Both the position numbers and the translations under genes were made by a program. This document shows, piece after piece, positions 46,111 through 60,100 of a stretch of DNA of 64,000 bases (its first letter is position 1; the number at the start of each line of letters is the position of its first letter). The notes below the pieces were generated by a model. The model did no database searches and was not told the origin of the DNA. It was given only the letters and a program-made list of their open reading frames with translations. The stretch is from contig NC_061082.1 of NCBI RefSeq assembly GCF_021917145.1, positions 16,595,682 to 16,659,681 on the forward strand. Reading direction: 5' to 3'. Source of the stretch: Hypomesus transpacificus (lineage: Eukaryota > Chordata > Actinopteri > Osmeriformes > Osmeridae).

Positions 46111-46734
46111 TTCTCCAAATGTAGCATCTCACCTGGCTCATTTTTAAAGTAATGGCCCATTCACAGACACTTCACTCAACGCTGATCTGAAAGTGACTCG
46201 GCTGATTCATTACATTGATTGTGTACACATACACTCTCTCACACACAAACACACACACACGGGCACAGACACACACATCATTCAAGAAACCACCAAAACC
46301 CTTTGTCTGTTACGTCACAGCCTGTTTATGTACATTTCACTCATCATCAAAAACCTTTCTTCGGGCGCCATTTCTTGAACGCGCACCATCAAACACGACA
46401 TTCTATACATAGTTTTAGCTACTAATCTTACACCGCCCCCACGCAAACACAAACATGACTTTCTTCTCCGGGAGAGTTTCTCTGCAGGCATCTAAACTGA
46501 AAGGTTTTCGAAAAACCTTGGCAGATTGAGACAGATTAGGTTGCTTAGAAAACCAGGCCAGGCCTTCTCCAGACTGTATAACAAAGCAATCATCTGCTGC
46601 CTCTGGCCTTGTGCTCTATACTTCTCACCTCATCTACAACTGGATTTTTGTCAGTTTATGTCTACCAGCACTGTTCTCTGAACCTGTCTGCCGTCTATTG
46701 CCTTGACTTGTTGTTTTACTGAAAGTCAACCGAC
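46111..46734. other. Intergenic, nothing recognised
   Basis: A short CA-rich patch at 46235-46280; otherwise plain sequence. Confidence 0.5.
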
Positions 46735-47880
46735 AAAACCTAAGGTTACGTAACATAACCCCAGTTGTTTGTACAATGGGACATCAGACCCTGGGGAGTA
46801 CCCCAGGGCGCGCCCAGTCACGTGTGCTCCAAGTCCAACTAGGCTCCGCACACACCGTGATGGAAATCTGAGAATCAATGAACACAATGTTGTCAACTGT
46901 CTTTGTATAAGTATGTATTGAGTGAATCTTTCTGCGGAAAGAGATCAGAGCAGTGCACTACTAGCAGTCTGTGAAGCTCAGATAAAGAGCTCTCTCAAAG
47001 ACACTCCCTTTCTAGCAAGCTCTACAACCAGCCTGCACGCAACACACTTTGTTATCAGCAGCTAAAGTTACTGCAGAGTTACAGCACACAAGGTTTCAGC
47101 TTTCCCAGAAATGAACTATTGCATTTATGAATGTAGCAATATTACGATTTCCACTACAACACCCATACTATTATTAGCTAATATGATAGCCTGTTCTATC
47201 CAATGGAGAGCCACTGGCAGAAGAGAGGTTTCCCCTTTTAGGGAGAAGCCTGTGAGACAAAGAGCTGGTTACACCTCCTAACAACCTTAGTCCTGTCCAG
47301 GTAAACACACACTGCACTTACTGGACCCAACATATGGAGCCGTCGTGTCTCATGAGAGTAGATGGGGCAGAGGGTAAACAGGCAGTAACTCCGGAACATT
47401 CTTGATGTCAATGACTTTAGGCACCAAGGCAGGGTTAGGCCTTCAGCACACCTTCCAAACCCCTGGGGCAAGGATTCACAAGGATTAAACTGACGGAGAG
47501 GGCAAATCATCTTTAGCTGAGGACAGAGCCAGGACAAGTGCTGCTTTCAATGAGAGAATTCCCATGTCAACTGTGTCCAGTGGTTCTAAAGGCCGTGAGA
47601 AAGAGCCTCGAGTACACGAGGTAAATCCCAAGAAGGGATATGAGACTTAGCAAATATTGCCGACTGTGCACGACAGGCTGAAATAGCGGTAAAACTTTAA
47701 CGCTAGAAAGATCCTTGCCCTTGGCAAACATCCCTTGTAAGAAGCATAACACCTTGGACAGAAAGCATTGACAGGGAATAACAGTGCTCGGATCGCACCG
47801 AGACTTAAAAACTCATCGACGTCCACGACGAAATGGCTCTTGCGCTAGGCTCAGTTAATAGGCCTTTCTCAATCTCCCCT
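46735..47880 (-). mobile_element. DIRS-type tyrosine-recombinase retroelement remnant
   Basis: Fossil. On the - strand, pieces resembling the tyrosine recombinase domain of fish DIRS elements lie in order between about 47830 and 47230, including a segment near VCVYLDRTKVVRRCNQLFV. The left end (46740-46800) has a GGTTACGT-like terminal sequence of the kind seen at fish DIRS ends. The coding part carries several breaks and only the recombinase end is recognisable. The upstream boundary is uncertain. Confidence 0.5.
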
Positions 47881-49441
47881 TCCCTCCGCAGCATTATTTT
47901 CCTGGGCGAACAGCATCAACCTGGCCGACTTTCTGCCTTCCCCGACCACCAGCCCTAACACTGTTGACGGACCAACAGATCCTGTGTAGCTACGCTGTCA
48001 GGAACACTCACCGCACCACAGACGCGTCGCTTCAGCGTTGGCCTGTGCCTTTCCATCTACGATCAGGACGTCATCCGCTCCACATTCCCTGGACACCTGG
48101 CAGTGTTGGACGGCTTCTTGTCCCTCATCCTCCAGCTGGCCATGCAGTTCAGAGGCTCGGGTTTCTAAACCTACCACACGCGTTTTGACTTTGAAGCCAC
48201 AGGCAAGCTCCGCGAGTTCCACTGAGGCCCGTTCTGGGAGGCCTTAGACAAGGTATTTTGCTGCCAGATATTTGCTGCACATGTCTTGTCATGTCATGGC
48301 TCTCTGTGCGGCGCTCCATCTCGCCCAAACTCACCAAGACTCGCCTAGACTCGCCCAGACTCGCCCAGACTCACCCAGCTCACCCAGACTCGCCCAGACT
48401 CGCCCAGACTCGCCCAGACTCACCCAGCTCGCCCAGACTCGCCCAGACTCGCCCAGACTCACCCAGACTCACCCAGACTCGCCCAGCTCCAGCTCAGCCC
48501 TCTGCCTTCCTCTCAGCCGTCGCAGGCAACAGTTGTTGAGGTCTCCCGGCATCATTCATCTCTCAGGCCACCGGCCGCGCAGCTCTCTCTCCTACAACAC
48601 CATTGAACTACACCATTGATCACACCATCTCCCTCATCCATCCAGCCGGACCCAATGCTTCGCTGGACAAGGCAGATATCATCATATTTTTGTTGTTGTT
48701 GTAGTAGGCCTGTAGCCTATTAGATTCGTAGCTTATTGCAATCAGTAACAGGTTGTGAGACTGACTGGTATTAGCACAGGGAGTCAGGGACCTGCACATA
48801 CAACTTCAGTCGTCTGTGTAGGTGATAGTACTTTGTGGTGCCTATGGACTGCTTCAATTTCGTATTCATTACTCAGTGTGAAATCTCAGGCCTACCGCCA
48901 ACATAAGATCACTGTCTTTTTTTGGTTTCACCCTGCTTTCACATCATTTTGGCTCTCCTGCTCTCTAAGAGCACTGACAAGTTTGTTGTTGAGGACAGCA
49001 ACTTATATAATAGTGCCTTCTGGAACGTTCTGATTAGAGGGGCTGAGAACACGTTTCCTCCCTCTCTCTCTCTCCTCCCTCTGTTGTCTCTTTGGCTCTT
49101 TTGTCTCACCCTTCTCCCGTCTCCCTTGTTTCATCCTCCCTTCCTGCCTCTTTATTCCTACCTCTCTGTGTTCCATCCCCTCCAGCTCTCCCGTTTTGTC
49201 AAAAACAAAGCATAATTATACACCATTGTTCTTCTCTTCCCCTTGAATTCATGCATAGTTAAACTTGTATTGTACTGACATGGGTCGCCGATGGCAACGG
49301 TGTTCTGTTAGAGATCCAGGTGTGCAGATCCAGTCTCAGGCAGTCTGCCCTGCCCAGTATGGGCGTGGCCTTGACTGCTCGGACCTCCCTTTACAGAGGG
49401 TCAACATGGAGGACAATGCTCTGCAGGTGTCACATTTCGGT
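47881..49441. other. Intergenic; 10-bp minisatellite and unassigned C-rich sequence
   Basis: Bases 47900-48250 have open frames on both strands without recognisable domains and could be further repeat-derived sequence next to the DIRS remnant. Bases 49060-49200 are a pyrimidine-rich tract. Confidence 0.45.
48322..48490. repeat. 10-bp minisatellite (ACTCGCCCAG)n
   Basis: About 17 units of a 10-bp motif, alternating ACTCGCCCAG and ACTCACCCAG. Shortened units (GCTCACCCAG, GCTCGCCCAG) recur, giving a rough higher-order period of five to six units. Confidence 0.92.
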
Positions 49442-49624
49442 AGTCATTTAGTAGACGCTCTTATCCAGAGCGACTTGCAGTAGGTACAGGGACATTCTCC
49501 CCGAGGCAAGTAGGTTGAAGCGCATTGCCCAAGGACGCAACGTCATTTGGCACGGCCGGAAATCGAACCAACAACCTTCTGATTAATAGCCCGACTCCCT
49601 AACCGCTCAGCCATCTGACCCCCC
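49442..49624 (-). mobile_element. tRNA-derived SINE, near full length
   Basis: On the - strand the element starts with a tRNA-like head. The A-box region TGGCTGAGCGGTTAGG and B box GGTTCGATTTC are those of a Pol III promoter. A body (CAAATGACGTTGCGTCC...) follows, then the LINE-like tail near 49450-49480. It resembles V-SINE-type fish SINEs; I do not assign a family. Confidence 0.82.
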
Positions 49625-52473
<2,849 letters not shown>

Positions 52474-52694
52474 CAGTGCCCTCCAAAAGTATTGGAACAG
52501 TGAGGCGAATTCCTTTATTTTTGCTGTAGACTGAAAACATTTGGGCTTGACATCAAACGATGAATGTGAAACCAGAGATCAACGTTTCAGCTTTTATTTC
52601 CAGGTATTTACATCAGGATCTGATGCACAAATTAGAAAATATCACCTTTTTGTTCGAACCCACCCATTTGTCACGTGAGCAAAAGTATTGGAAC
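52474..52694. repeat. Left terminal inverted repeat of Tc1 element
   Basis: About 221 bp. Outer direct repeat at its left edge and inner direct repeat near 52678-52695; the transposase would bind these. Pairs with 53915-54134 with only scattered mismatches. Confidence 0.93.
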
Positions 52695-52812
52695 ATATGA
52701 CTGACAGGTGTGTTTTGTTGCCCAGGTGTGTCCTATTACATACATTATTCAATCAATAAATACCACTGTATGTCTACACTCAGGTTCAGATTGGGTAAGA
52801 TAGGTTTTGTCT

Positions 52813-53880
52813 ATGCAGACTGTATTCAGAGGTGAAAACAACATGAAAACCGGAGCGCTGTCTTTGGGTGAAAAACAAGCAATTGTGAGTCTTAGAGAAG
52901 ATGGAAAATCAATCAGAGCCATTGCAGAAACATTGGCCATAGCCAGTACAACCATTTGGAATGTCCTGAAGAAGAAGAAAACTACTGGTGTACTAAGTAA
53001 CAGACGTCGAACAGGTAGACCAAGGAAAACATCAGCAGTTGATGACAGAAACATTGTGAGAGCTGTAAAGAAAGACCCTAAAACAACTGTTAGTGAGATC
53101 AGCAACAACCTCCAGATGGCAGGAGTGAAGGTATCACTATCTACTGTTTGCAGAAGACTTCATGAACAAAAGTACAAGGGCTACACCAGAAGATGCAAAC
53201 CACTCATTAGCAAGAAGAATAGGAAGGCCAGGCTGGAATTTGCCAAAAAGTACAGAGATGAACCTCAAAAATTCTGGGACAAAGTTTTATGGACTGATGA
53301 GACAAAGATTAACTTTTACCAAAGTGATGGAAAGGCTAAAGTTTGGAGAAAGAAAGGAACTGCTCATGATCCCAAACACACAAGCTCATCTGTGAAACAC
53401 GGTGGAGGTAATGTCATGGCTTGGGCTTGCATGGCTTCTTCTAGGACGGGCTCATTAATCTTCATTGAGGATGTAACACATGATGGCAGCAGCAAAATGA
53501 ACTCGGAAGTCTACAGAAACATTTTGTCTGCCAATTTAAGGAAAGATGCAACCAAACTGATTGGCAGAGCCTTCATCATGCAGCAAGATAACGACCCAAA
53601 ACACACTGCCAAAACAACAAAGGAGTTCATCAGGGGCAAGAAATGGAAGGTATTAGACTGGCCAAGTCAATCTCCAGACTTAAACCCTATAGAGCATGCA
53701 TTTTACCTGCTTAAGAGGAGACTGAAGGGAGGAACCCCACAAAACAAACAACAACTGAAAGAGGCTGCAGTGAAAGCCTGGGAAAGCATCAAAAAGGAAG
53801 AATGCAAAAGTTTGGTGACGTCAATGGGTCACAGACTTGCTGCAGTTATTGAAAGCAAAGGATTTGCAACTAAATATTAA
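52813..53880 (+). CDS. Tc1-type transposase, DD34E, intact frame
   Basis: Cut-and-paste transposase. Reading from the ATG at 52813 gives 355 residues; the ATG at 52843 (MKTGALSLGEKQAIVSLRED) gives 345, closer to the family's usual 340, and may be the true start. The N-terminal bipartite helix-turn-helix DNA-binding region is followed by TGRPRKTS (AT-hook-like) between its two halves. A Gly-rich HGGGN box follows. The catalytic triad, numbered from 52813, is Asp162 in LWTDETK, Asp259 in QQDNDPKHT and Glu294 in DLNPIEHAF. Exactly 34 residues separate the last two, hence DD34E. No stop or frameshift was seen, and the frame ends TAA at 53878-53880. Whether it is active cannot be told from sequence alone. 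Confidence 0.95.
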   Translation: MQTVFRGENNMKTGALSLGEKQAIVSLREDGKSIRAIAETLAIASTTIWNVLKKKKTTGVLSNRRRTGRPRKTSAVDDRNIVRAVKKDPKTTVSEISNNLQMAGVKVSLSTVCRRLHEQKYKGYTRRCKPLISKKNRKARLEFAKKYRDEPQKFWDKVLWTDETKINFYQSDGKAKVWRKKGTAHDPKHTSSSVKHGGGNVMAWACMASSRTGSLIFIEDVTHDGSSKMNSEVYRNILSANLRKDATKLIGRAFIMQQDNDPKHTAKTTKEFIRGKKWKVLDWPSQSPDLNPIEHAFYLLKRRLKGGTPQNKQQLKEAAVKAWESIKKEECKSLVTSMGHRLAAVIESKGFATKY

Positions 53881-53914
53881 GTCTTATTCACTTAAATATG
53901 TTTTAAGTATATCT

Positions 53915-54134
53915 GTTCCAATACTTTTGCTCACATGACAAATGGGTGGATTCAAACAAAATGTGATATTTTCTTAGTTGTGCATCAGATCCTGATGTAA
54001 ATACCTGGAAATAAAAGCTGAAACGTTGATCTCTGGTCTCACGTTCATTATTTGATGTCAAGCCCAAATGTTTTCAGTCTACAGCAAAAATAAAGGAATT
54101 CGCCTCACTGTTCCAATACTTTTGGAGGGCACTG
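53915..54134. repeat. Right terminal inverted repeat of Tc1 element
   Basis: About 220 bp, reverse complement of the left repeat. Inner direct repeat at about 53915-53930, outer one at the right edge. Confidence 0.93.
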
Positions 54135-54136
54135 TA

Positions 54137-57100
54137 GATTACCTGTGGCAGTGCATTTCCTGTCTGTAATGAAAGTTAGCTGTGCCCTCTGAAGGTGAGT
54201 GCCCACAACACTAATGTGATCAGAGGGGTTGTGGGCACAGTGTGTATGTGTGTGCGTGTGTGTGTGTGGGGGTGGGTGTGTGTGTGTGTGTGCACGGCAG
54301 CTGCTCTGTTGAAGCGGAGGGCACCTGTGAGTGCAGCGAGAACGTTAATTCGACTTCTACATCCCCTCTCTATCTTAGGCAGGAATGATACTGTATGAAT
54401 CGATTAGGGGGGGAGCCAACCAAGTGGAGCTAAACCGCCATAACACAAACGGCATGGTTGACATTAGCATGAAACAATCTGGGCTCTGGCAAAACAGGTG
54501 TGTGAAAATTGAATATGAACCAACACATTTTATTATCTGTGATTGTGTGGGAAGAATATAAAAAGGAAACTTAGCTTTTAACGCATGAGCACATTAGTAT
54601 TCGTCTTGCGACGTTGTGGCAGGAGGACCTTGTTTTTAAGTTTACATTCTCTGATGTCGTTCTGATCTGGAATTATTGAGCTGAACCCCTAATCATGGCT
54701 GGACGCTGTGGTCACTCTCTCCCACTAATTTGCAGTTTGGCATTTTTCAATTAATTGGTCTTTATGAAACTCAGACTTCTCTGTGACATAATATATGGCG
54801 GTCAATAGAATATTTGACAAAGCCACGCTCGCCTGTGCTTGCTGAAGAAGAATGTGGCCTGAATGCAATAAAGAAAATCTAGATGCTGAAAACCTCCTAT
54901 TAATCACCAGCAGACAGGATAATTATTGCCGAGCATTACGAAATCCAATAAATTAGACTCATTTGCCAATATGTCTATTGATGGAGAACAGAGTGAAAAT
55001 ACTCGAATGTTTTGTGGGATTTCGAAAACAGTGTGTGTATGTGCGTGTGTTTTTCTGCATCCAGCCTTTATTGACTTGCGTGTGTATGTGTTTGCCTGTC
55101 TGCTCAGGTGTGTTAGGATGTCAGCATTTCGCCCTTCAACCCACAGTTGTTCATTCAGACATCAACCATCATGAACAGCAGTCAGCTTCACTCAGGACCT
55201 AAAACATGTCTCTGAAAACAACTCCAGCTCCACGCGTCACTGACGTACCATTCTCTCATGTGTATCTACCCCTTCAATCTGGTCCCGACACTGTCAGATC
55301 TTCTGGACTCCCCTCCTTCTCCTCTTCCTCATTCCCCTCACACCCTCTGAAGCAGCTTACAGGCGTTTCCATGCGTGCCGCCTCTCTCCATCCCCCCTGC
55401 GCCCTGCACTTCACACCACTCAAAGATTAGTTCCCCCTGAGTGGGGCCCGCTGCAGGAAAATGGGCTCATTAAGAGCGAGCGGAGCGGCAGAGAGGGCAA
55501 TCTGACTCTGGCTACGATTAGGCTCTGCAAGGCCCTTAATCTGCCCACCGCATGATGGACACTGGCGGGGAAATTGAAACCCTCCTCGCCAAAACGGCAC
55601 TGTGTTATTATAACATAAAGAATGGTTATTAAAGTGTCGGGCCGACAGAGGAGTCCATCGTAATAAGGCTGAGAGCCTGTCTTATGTGTGTGTGTGTGCG
55701 CGTGTGTGTGTGTGTGTCTAATATAACATGGCCATGTAAAAGCCGTTTTATAACTTCTCTGCCCTTCCACAGCAAGATGTTAAAAACTGTGTTAGTTATT
55801 TGTTTCACTCTTTCTGGCATAGATGTGGACAGGGTCATTTAGAGAAGCCTGTGTGCGGGACAGAACACTGTCAAGGCCTTGCCGAGCCCCATTCATACAG
55901 AAGCTGACTATGGTGAAACTAAATGGCCAAGTCTGGAGTAGGATTGTCCTTACTCTGGTCCATTGCATCGATGTGAAGGAAAGTGCATCGTGTACATCTG
56001 GAACACCTGAAACCATATTCCAGAAAGCCTTGTCGGGGTGCGTGCAGTGAATGTCATCAAGATCAAAGACATCAGTCATGATTTCACGGGGATGGGGACG
56101 AGTCAGGGCTACTGCCAGTGTTGTGCTGCTCCGTTCTCCACCAACAGTTCATTTAAATCTCTGCATACTCCTGGGCTTCTAGATTGCTTAATTTGTCAAC
56201 ATGCCAGCGGAGGCATACAATGCATAATTACAAAATGATTTATGTGAGGATCAACTAGCCGGTGTGACTTTCTCTAGCCGAGGGGCAGGTTCTGTGACGG
56301 TGGGATGTGAAAGCGGCTAGCTGTTGAAGATTTGTTTGTGTACAGTTGTCTCCCCACATCTAGCCCCGACTGAAACAAAGGACTGGAGCCAAGACTCGGA
56401 GCTTTTGATCAGAGCGCCATGGTGACTGATCAGAGATGAGTTATTGACCTTGTAGAAGTATGCGGCGGCTCTGAGGAATGACTCCAATTCATCACATCCC
56501 CTCTGTGTGGTTAATAAAAGACCGTATGAGACTTTTATGCACACTCAGAATTCAGTAAGATTCCACCGATGTTTGACATTGGGCGTAGAGTTGGCAACCT
56601 CACATGTTCCAATTATGACACTGTAGGTTGTTTTCACAGATACTGTCTGAAGATGTCTGAAGTGCTTGTGGTGTCCTTGAGTGCTGACCAATGGACATAC
56701 AGTAGTTGTCCGAGTTCCTCACTGCTAACAGAGATAGCCACCAGCTCCATCTTTGTTTTCTTCACAATCTAACGACATTTACCACCCAGTGAAGGGCAGT
56801 GCTGGGACGGCTAAATCGGTTTCGGTGTTTGTGGCCTCAGGTGAAAAAACACACACGTGGGCATACACCCTCCTGGGCACACACACAAACGGGCACATAC
56901 ACGGAAACACACATGTCCGGACAAGTCAAACCCCCCTGCTGAAGCACGGCCATTGATTGACTGGCCTCAGGTCAGAAAAACACACTGCTCCACAAGATTG
57001 CATCTGTCAACTGCTCTACAAAGATGGCTGTGTGTGTGTGTGTGTGCTTGTGTGTGTGTGTATGCATGTGTATGCTTGTGCGTGTTTGCATGTGTGCTTG

Positions 57101-60100
57101 TGTGTGATGTTTTACAAGGTGAACCTGCTCAATTAAGAGAACAAACAAGTGTGTGTATACCTGCCTGTCACCAGGGACAGACCCTGATCAATGGCTGCCT
57201 GTTCAGGCTAGGTCATTAGCAAACAGCACAGAGACTAATAACTGAAGCCTGACCTTTTACTTGAAAGTTTTATTATCCAGCTTTTGGCCCGGCCACACAA
57301 AGCAATAGCCGGACTCTGGGCTATTGGAGGAAAGGTGAGCATTTTGCAAATGTAATAGAGATAGATTAGTGTCTAGTCGTTGTTTTTCGTCAGGGGCTTG
57401 AAGGACTAACAGCATATGCCACTGCATCATGGCATGGTGTGTGTGTGTGTGTGTGTGCGTGCGTGTGTGCATTTGTTGGTTTGTGTTCATGAGGACCAGA
57501 ATTAATTCTTACCTCCATTCACAACTGAAGACCACAGCTTCAGATGCTTTACTAACTTAAACATGTCAACACACAATCATTCCTACACAATCGCTAGCCA
57601 TGAATTGCAAACTGAATTCCAAGCGAAACTCCGAGTGAGCGAAGCCAAACGAGCTCAGGACTGGTTCTCATTATGCACCAGCTGACCAGGAGCCCTACAT
57701 GTGTTTTGCATAACGCGACAGATGGACCGCGGCGTTTCATCAGCATGACAGCGTCCTCCGTCGACCTGTCTATCAAGCTGCCATCAGACTCTCTCTCTAC
57801 CACAACACCGGGGACCCGTCTGCGGACAAAGAGGAGCTGGAGCCCTGATCTCCAGCAGCGAGCGCTTCTGTTCACAGTCAGCCACAGCCTCTATCGATGA
57901 TATCATGTCTGTGGGGCTGTCGGGTGGAGGTGAGGGGTTGACGTTGGACTCGAAAAACACACATTTATCTTGATGATAAATTGGCGCATGTTTTGGCATC
58001 TGACAGCTTGGGAGCAGCCGATGGTGTGTGTGTGTGTGTGTGTCTGTGTGTGTGTGTGTGTGCTTCTATCATGGCCATGCACGATCCAGAGGATGGCATG
58101 AACATGATCCTTGAGACTCCAGCTGTTTCTCCCAGACAGGTACATCAGCTTTAGTCCAGAGTTGTCCGTTTCCGGATTAGTCCCATACTTTCTTTCCGTG
58201 AAACCTGCAACTCTGATTGTATGCCTGGAGATACAACTGCAGCACCCGTCGACCTAACATTAGTTATAATTTCAAGTGGAACCAGTTGGATTTTAAACAC
58301 GGCAAGAAAAATAACTTGTTTACAGCTTACAGTGTGGCAGCCTATTGAAGGCCGACCATATGGTTCGCCTCGCAGGCAGGCAGGTACTTGAGCAGTTTAT
58401 TTCCACCGAGTGCCATTGATGTTTTTCCGGGGGGACTCTGAGGACCTTAGAGAGAGAACAGCTTCTGGGGCAGCGAGTCAGTTTCTTATATTTCTGCTCA
58501 TTCACTGACACCTTACAATACATCCCCAGATTGGGGTGTTAGGTATACATGTGTTGGGGGTCTCTAGGTCTTCTCTGGGGGGGGGGTAATGTTTGTACAC
58601 ACTTTTGCTTGACACTGCAGAAGTGCAACTGTGTACATGATAGCATGTGCTTATGTGGGTGCGTGTTTTTTTTTTTATGAGCGTCATCAATGCACATCTG
58701 CATGCAAACCATCTCCGAAGCAGCGTTGGTTTGAGAAGCAGAGGAGGCGGCAGGTTTGGTGTCAATTAGCACCAGACTCGAGCCGGCGGGAATAAACCAC
58801 AGAACTTTGCATCGCAACTCAGGAGTGCAGTCGTTTACAGGTCGTTGACATCGGTAACATGATGTTTGGGTTACTTGTGTGCGTGGGAGGCATGTGCTAG
58901 GATCTGAGCCTGGGGAGGAGTTATCCCGTCCTTGTTGTGACTGTGGGCCACTTTGTGGGAAGTTGTTAACTATGCAGATCCAAGAATACAAAAATAATAG
59001 ACATGGCAGACAGATGTTGAAGTGAGGATGTTGGTGAAGTTTTCACTTCCTGGAAACTGTTAAGAGCAATATATGATGATAATGAAACTGGTAAAACAGA
59101 CTGTGTTAGCTACATCATGAGCAAAAACAGGGAGAGTTTAGGACAGAAATTAGCATAAAGAAGCTGGAGAAATAGCTTCAAACTTAAAAGACTTGAGATT
59201 GCTCGAAGGTTTTCCAAAGATTGTCTCTATTTACAATTGAGCAAGTATCATATTTATGTCTTATTTACATCTGTACTCAATTGTTTTCAAATCAACCAGA
59301 AGCGGACTGAGGCATATGGTTGCTGGGTAGAACGGAGCTCTGAAAACACTTGTCGTTGTTCCTTATTTAAATCAGTGGCTGTGAACCCCAAAGAAGGTCG
59401 GAGTAATGAGGTACCCCCCCCCCCTCCCACACACACATACACACCCCACAATACGCCAAGCTGGGTGTCTCGCACCAGTACAGAGAGACAAACCCCAAAC
59501 TGTCATCTTAACACGAGTGAGATCACAAACGCCAACAACACACACCTCTAAATCAGCCTTCATACGTAGCAAGTACCAATAAGACACACATTCGCCCGCT
59601 ATGACAAATACTGTACACGTGTGGTGATGAATAAAACCGAGACCCGGTCATTAAAAAAAGTCATACTGTACGTGTTAAGTGGCATTTCAGCTCTCCTCGT
59701 GCGTTGTGCCATCTGGTTTGTAGTGTCGGGCCTTTGGTTTGGAAGTCAATAAAGAAAAAAACAAACATCCTAGCCATCAATCTCAAATGTATGTTTGCTG
59801 TCTGGCTTTGATTTGAATCCAAGCTCTCGGCTGCAGTAACGACAGCATTGTCTCCTTCAGCGTCTCTGAGATGAAGGCCGACGGCGGCCACCCATCGCCC
59901 TGTTTGTGTGTTGGGAAATATGAACACCGGCCCTAGCGACCCCGATGGCCCTTCTACCTTCCTCCCACCCTCCACCTCTCTGCACGGTATCGATCCTGCA
60001 GGGCCCAGCGGAGGGGTTCCAAAACGGGGATCTATACAGACCGGGCTGCTCTTTATGTTGCAGCATTAAGGGAGAAACAGATGAATGTGTCTGTCCTGAT

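Larger units (their letters stand above)
52474..54134 (+). mobile_element. Tc1-type DNA transposon, structurally complete (1661 bp)
   Basis: Starts CAGTGCCCTCCAAAAGTATT and ends with its inverted copy, flanked by TA on both sides (52472-52473 and 54135-54136), the Tc1/mariner target-site duplication. Inverted repeats of about 220 bp each contain an outer and an inner copy of AAAAGTATTGGAACA, so it is an IR/DR-type element like Sleeping Beauty. One uninterrupted transposase frame lies between them. Every structural part is present, which suggests recent insertion. Confidence 0.95.

Noticed and set aside
47998-48222. 74-codon frame on the - strand as a host coiled-coil gene
   Set aside because: An equally long + frame exists, no known domain was recognised, and it sits next to a retroelement remnant; status left open.
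52807-52812. TTG at 52807 as transposase start
   Set aside because: ATG codons at 52813 and 52843 are in frame and fit the family better.
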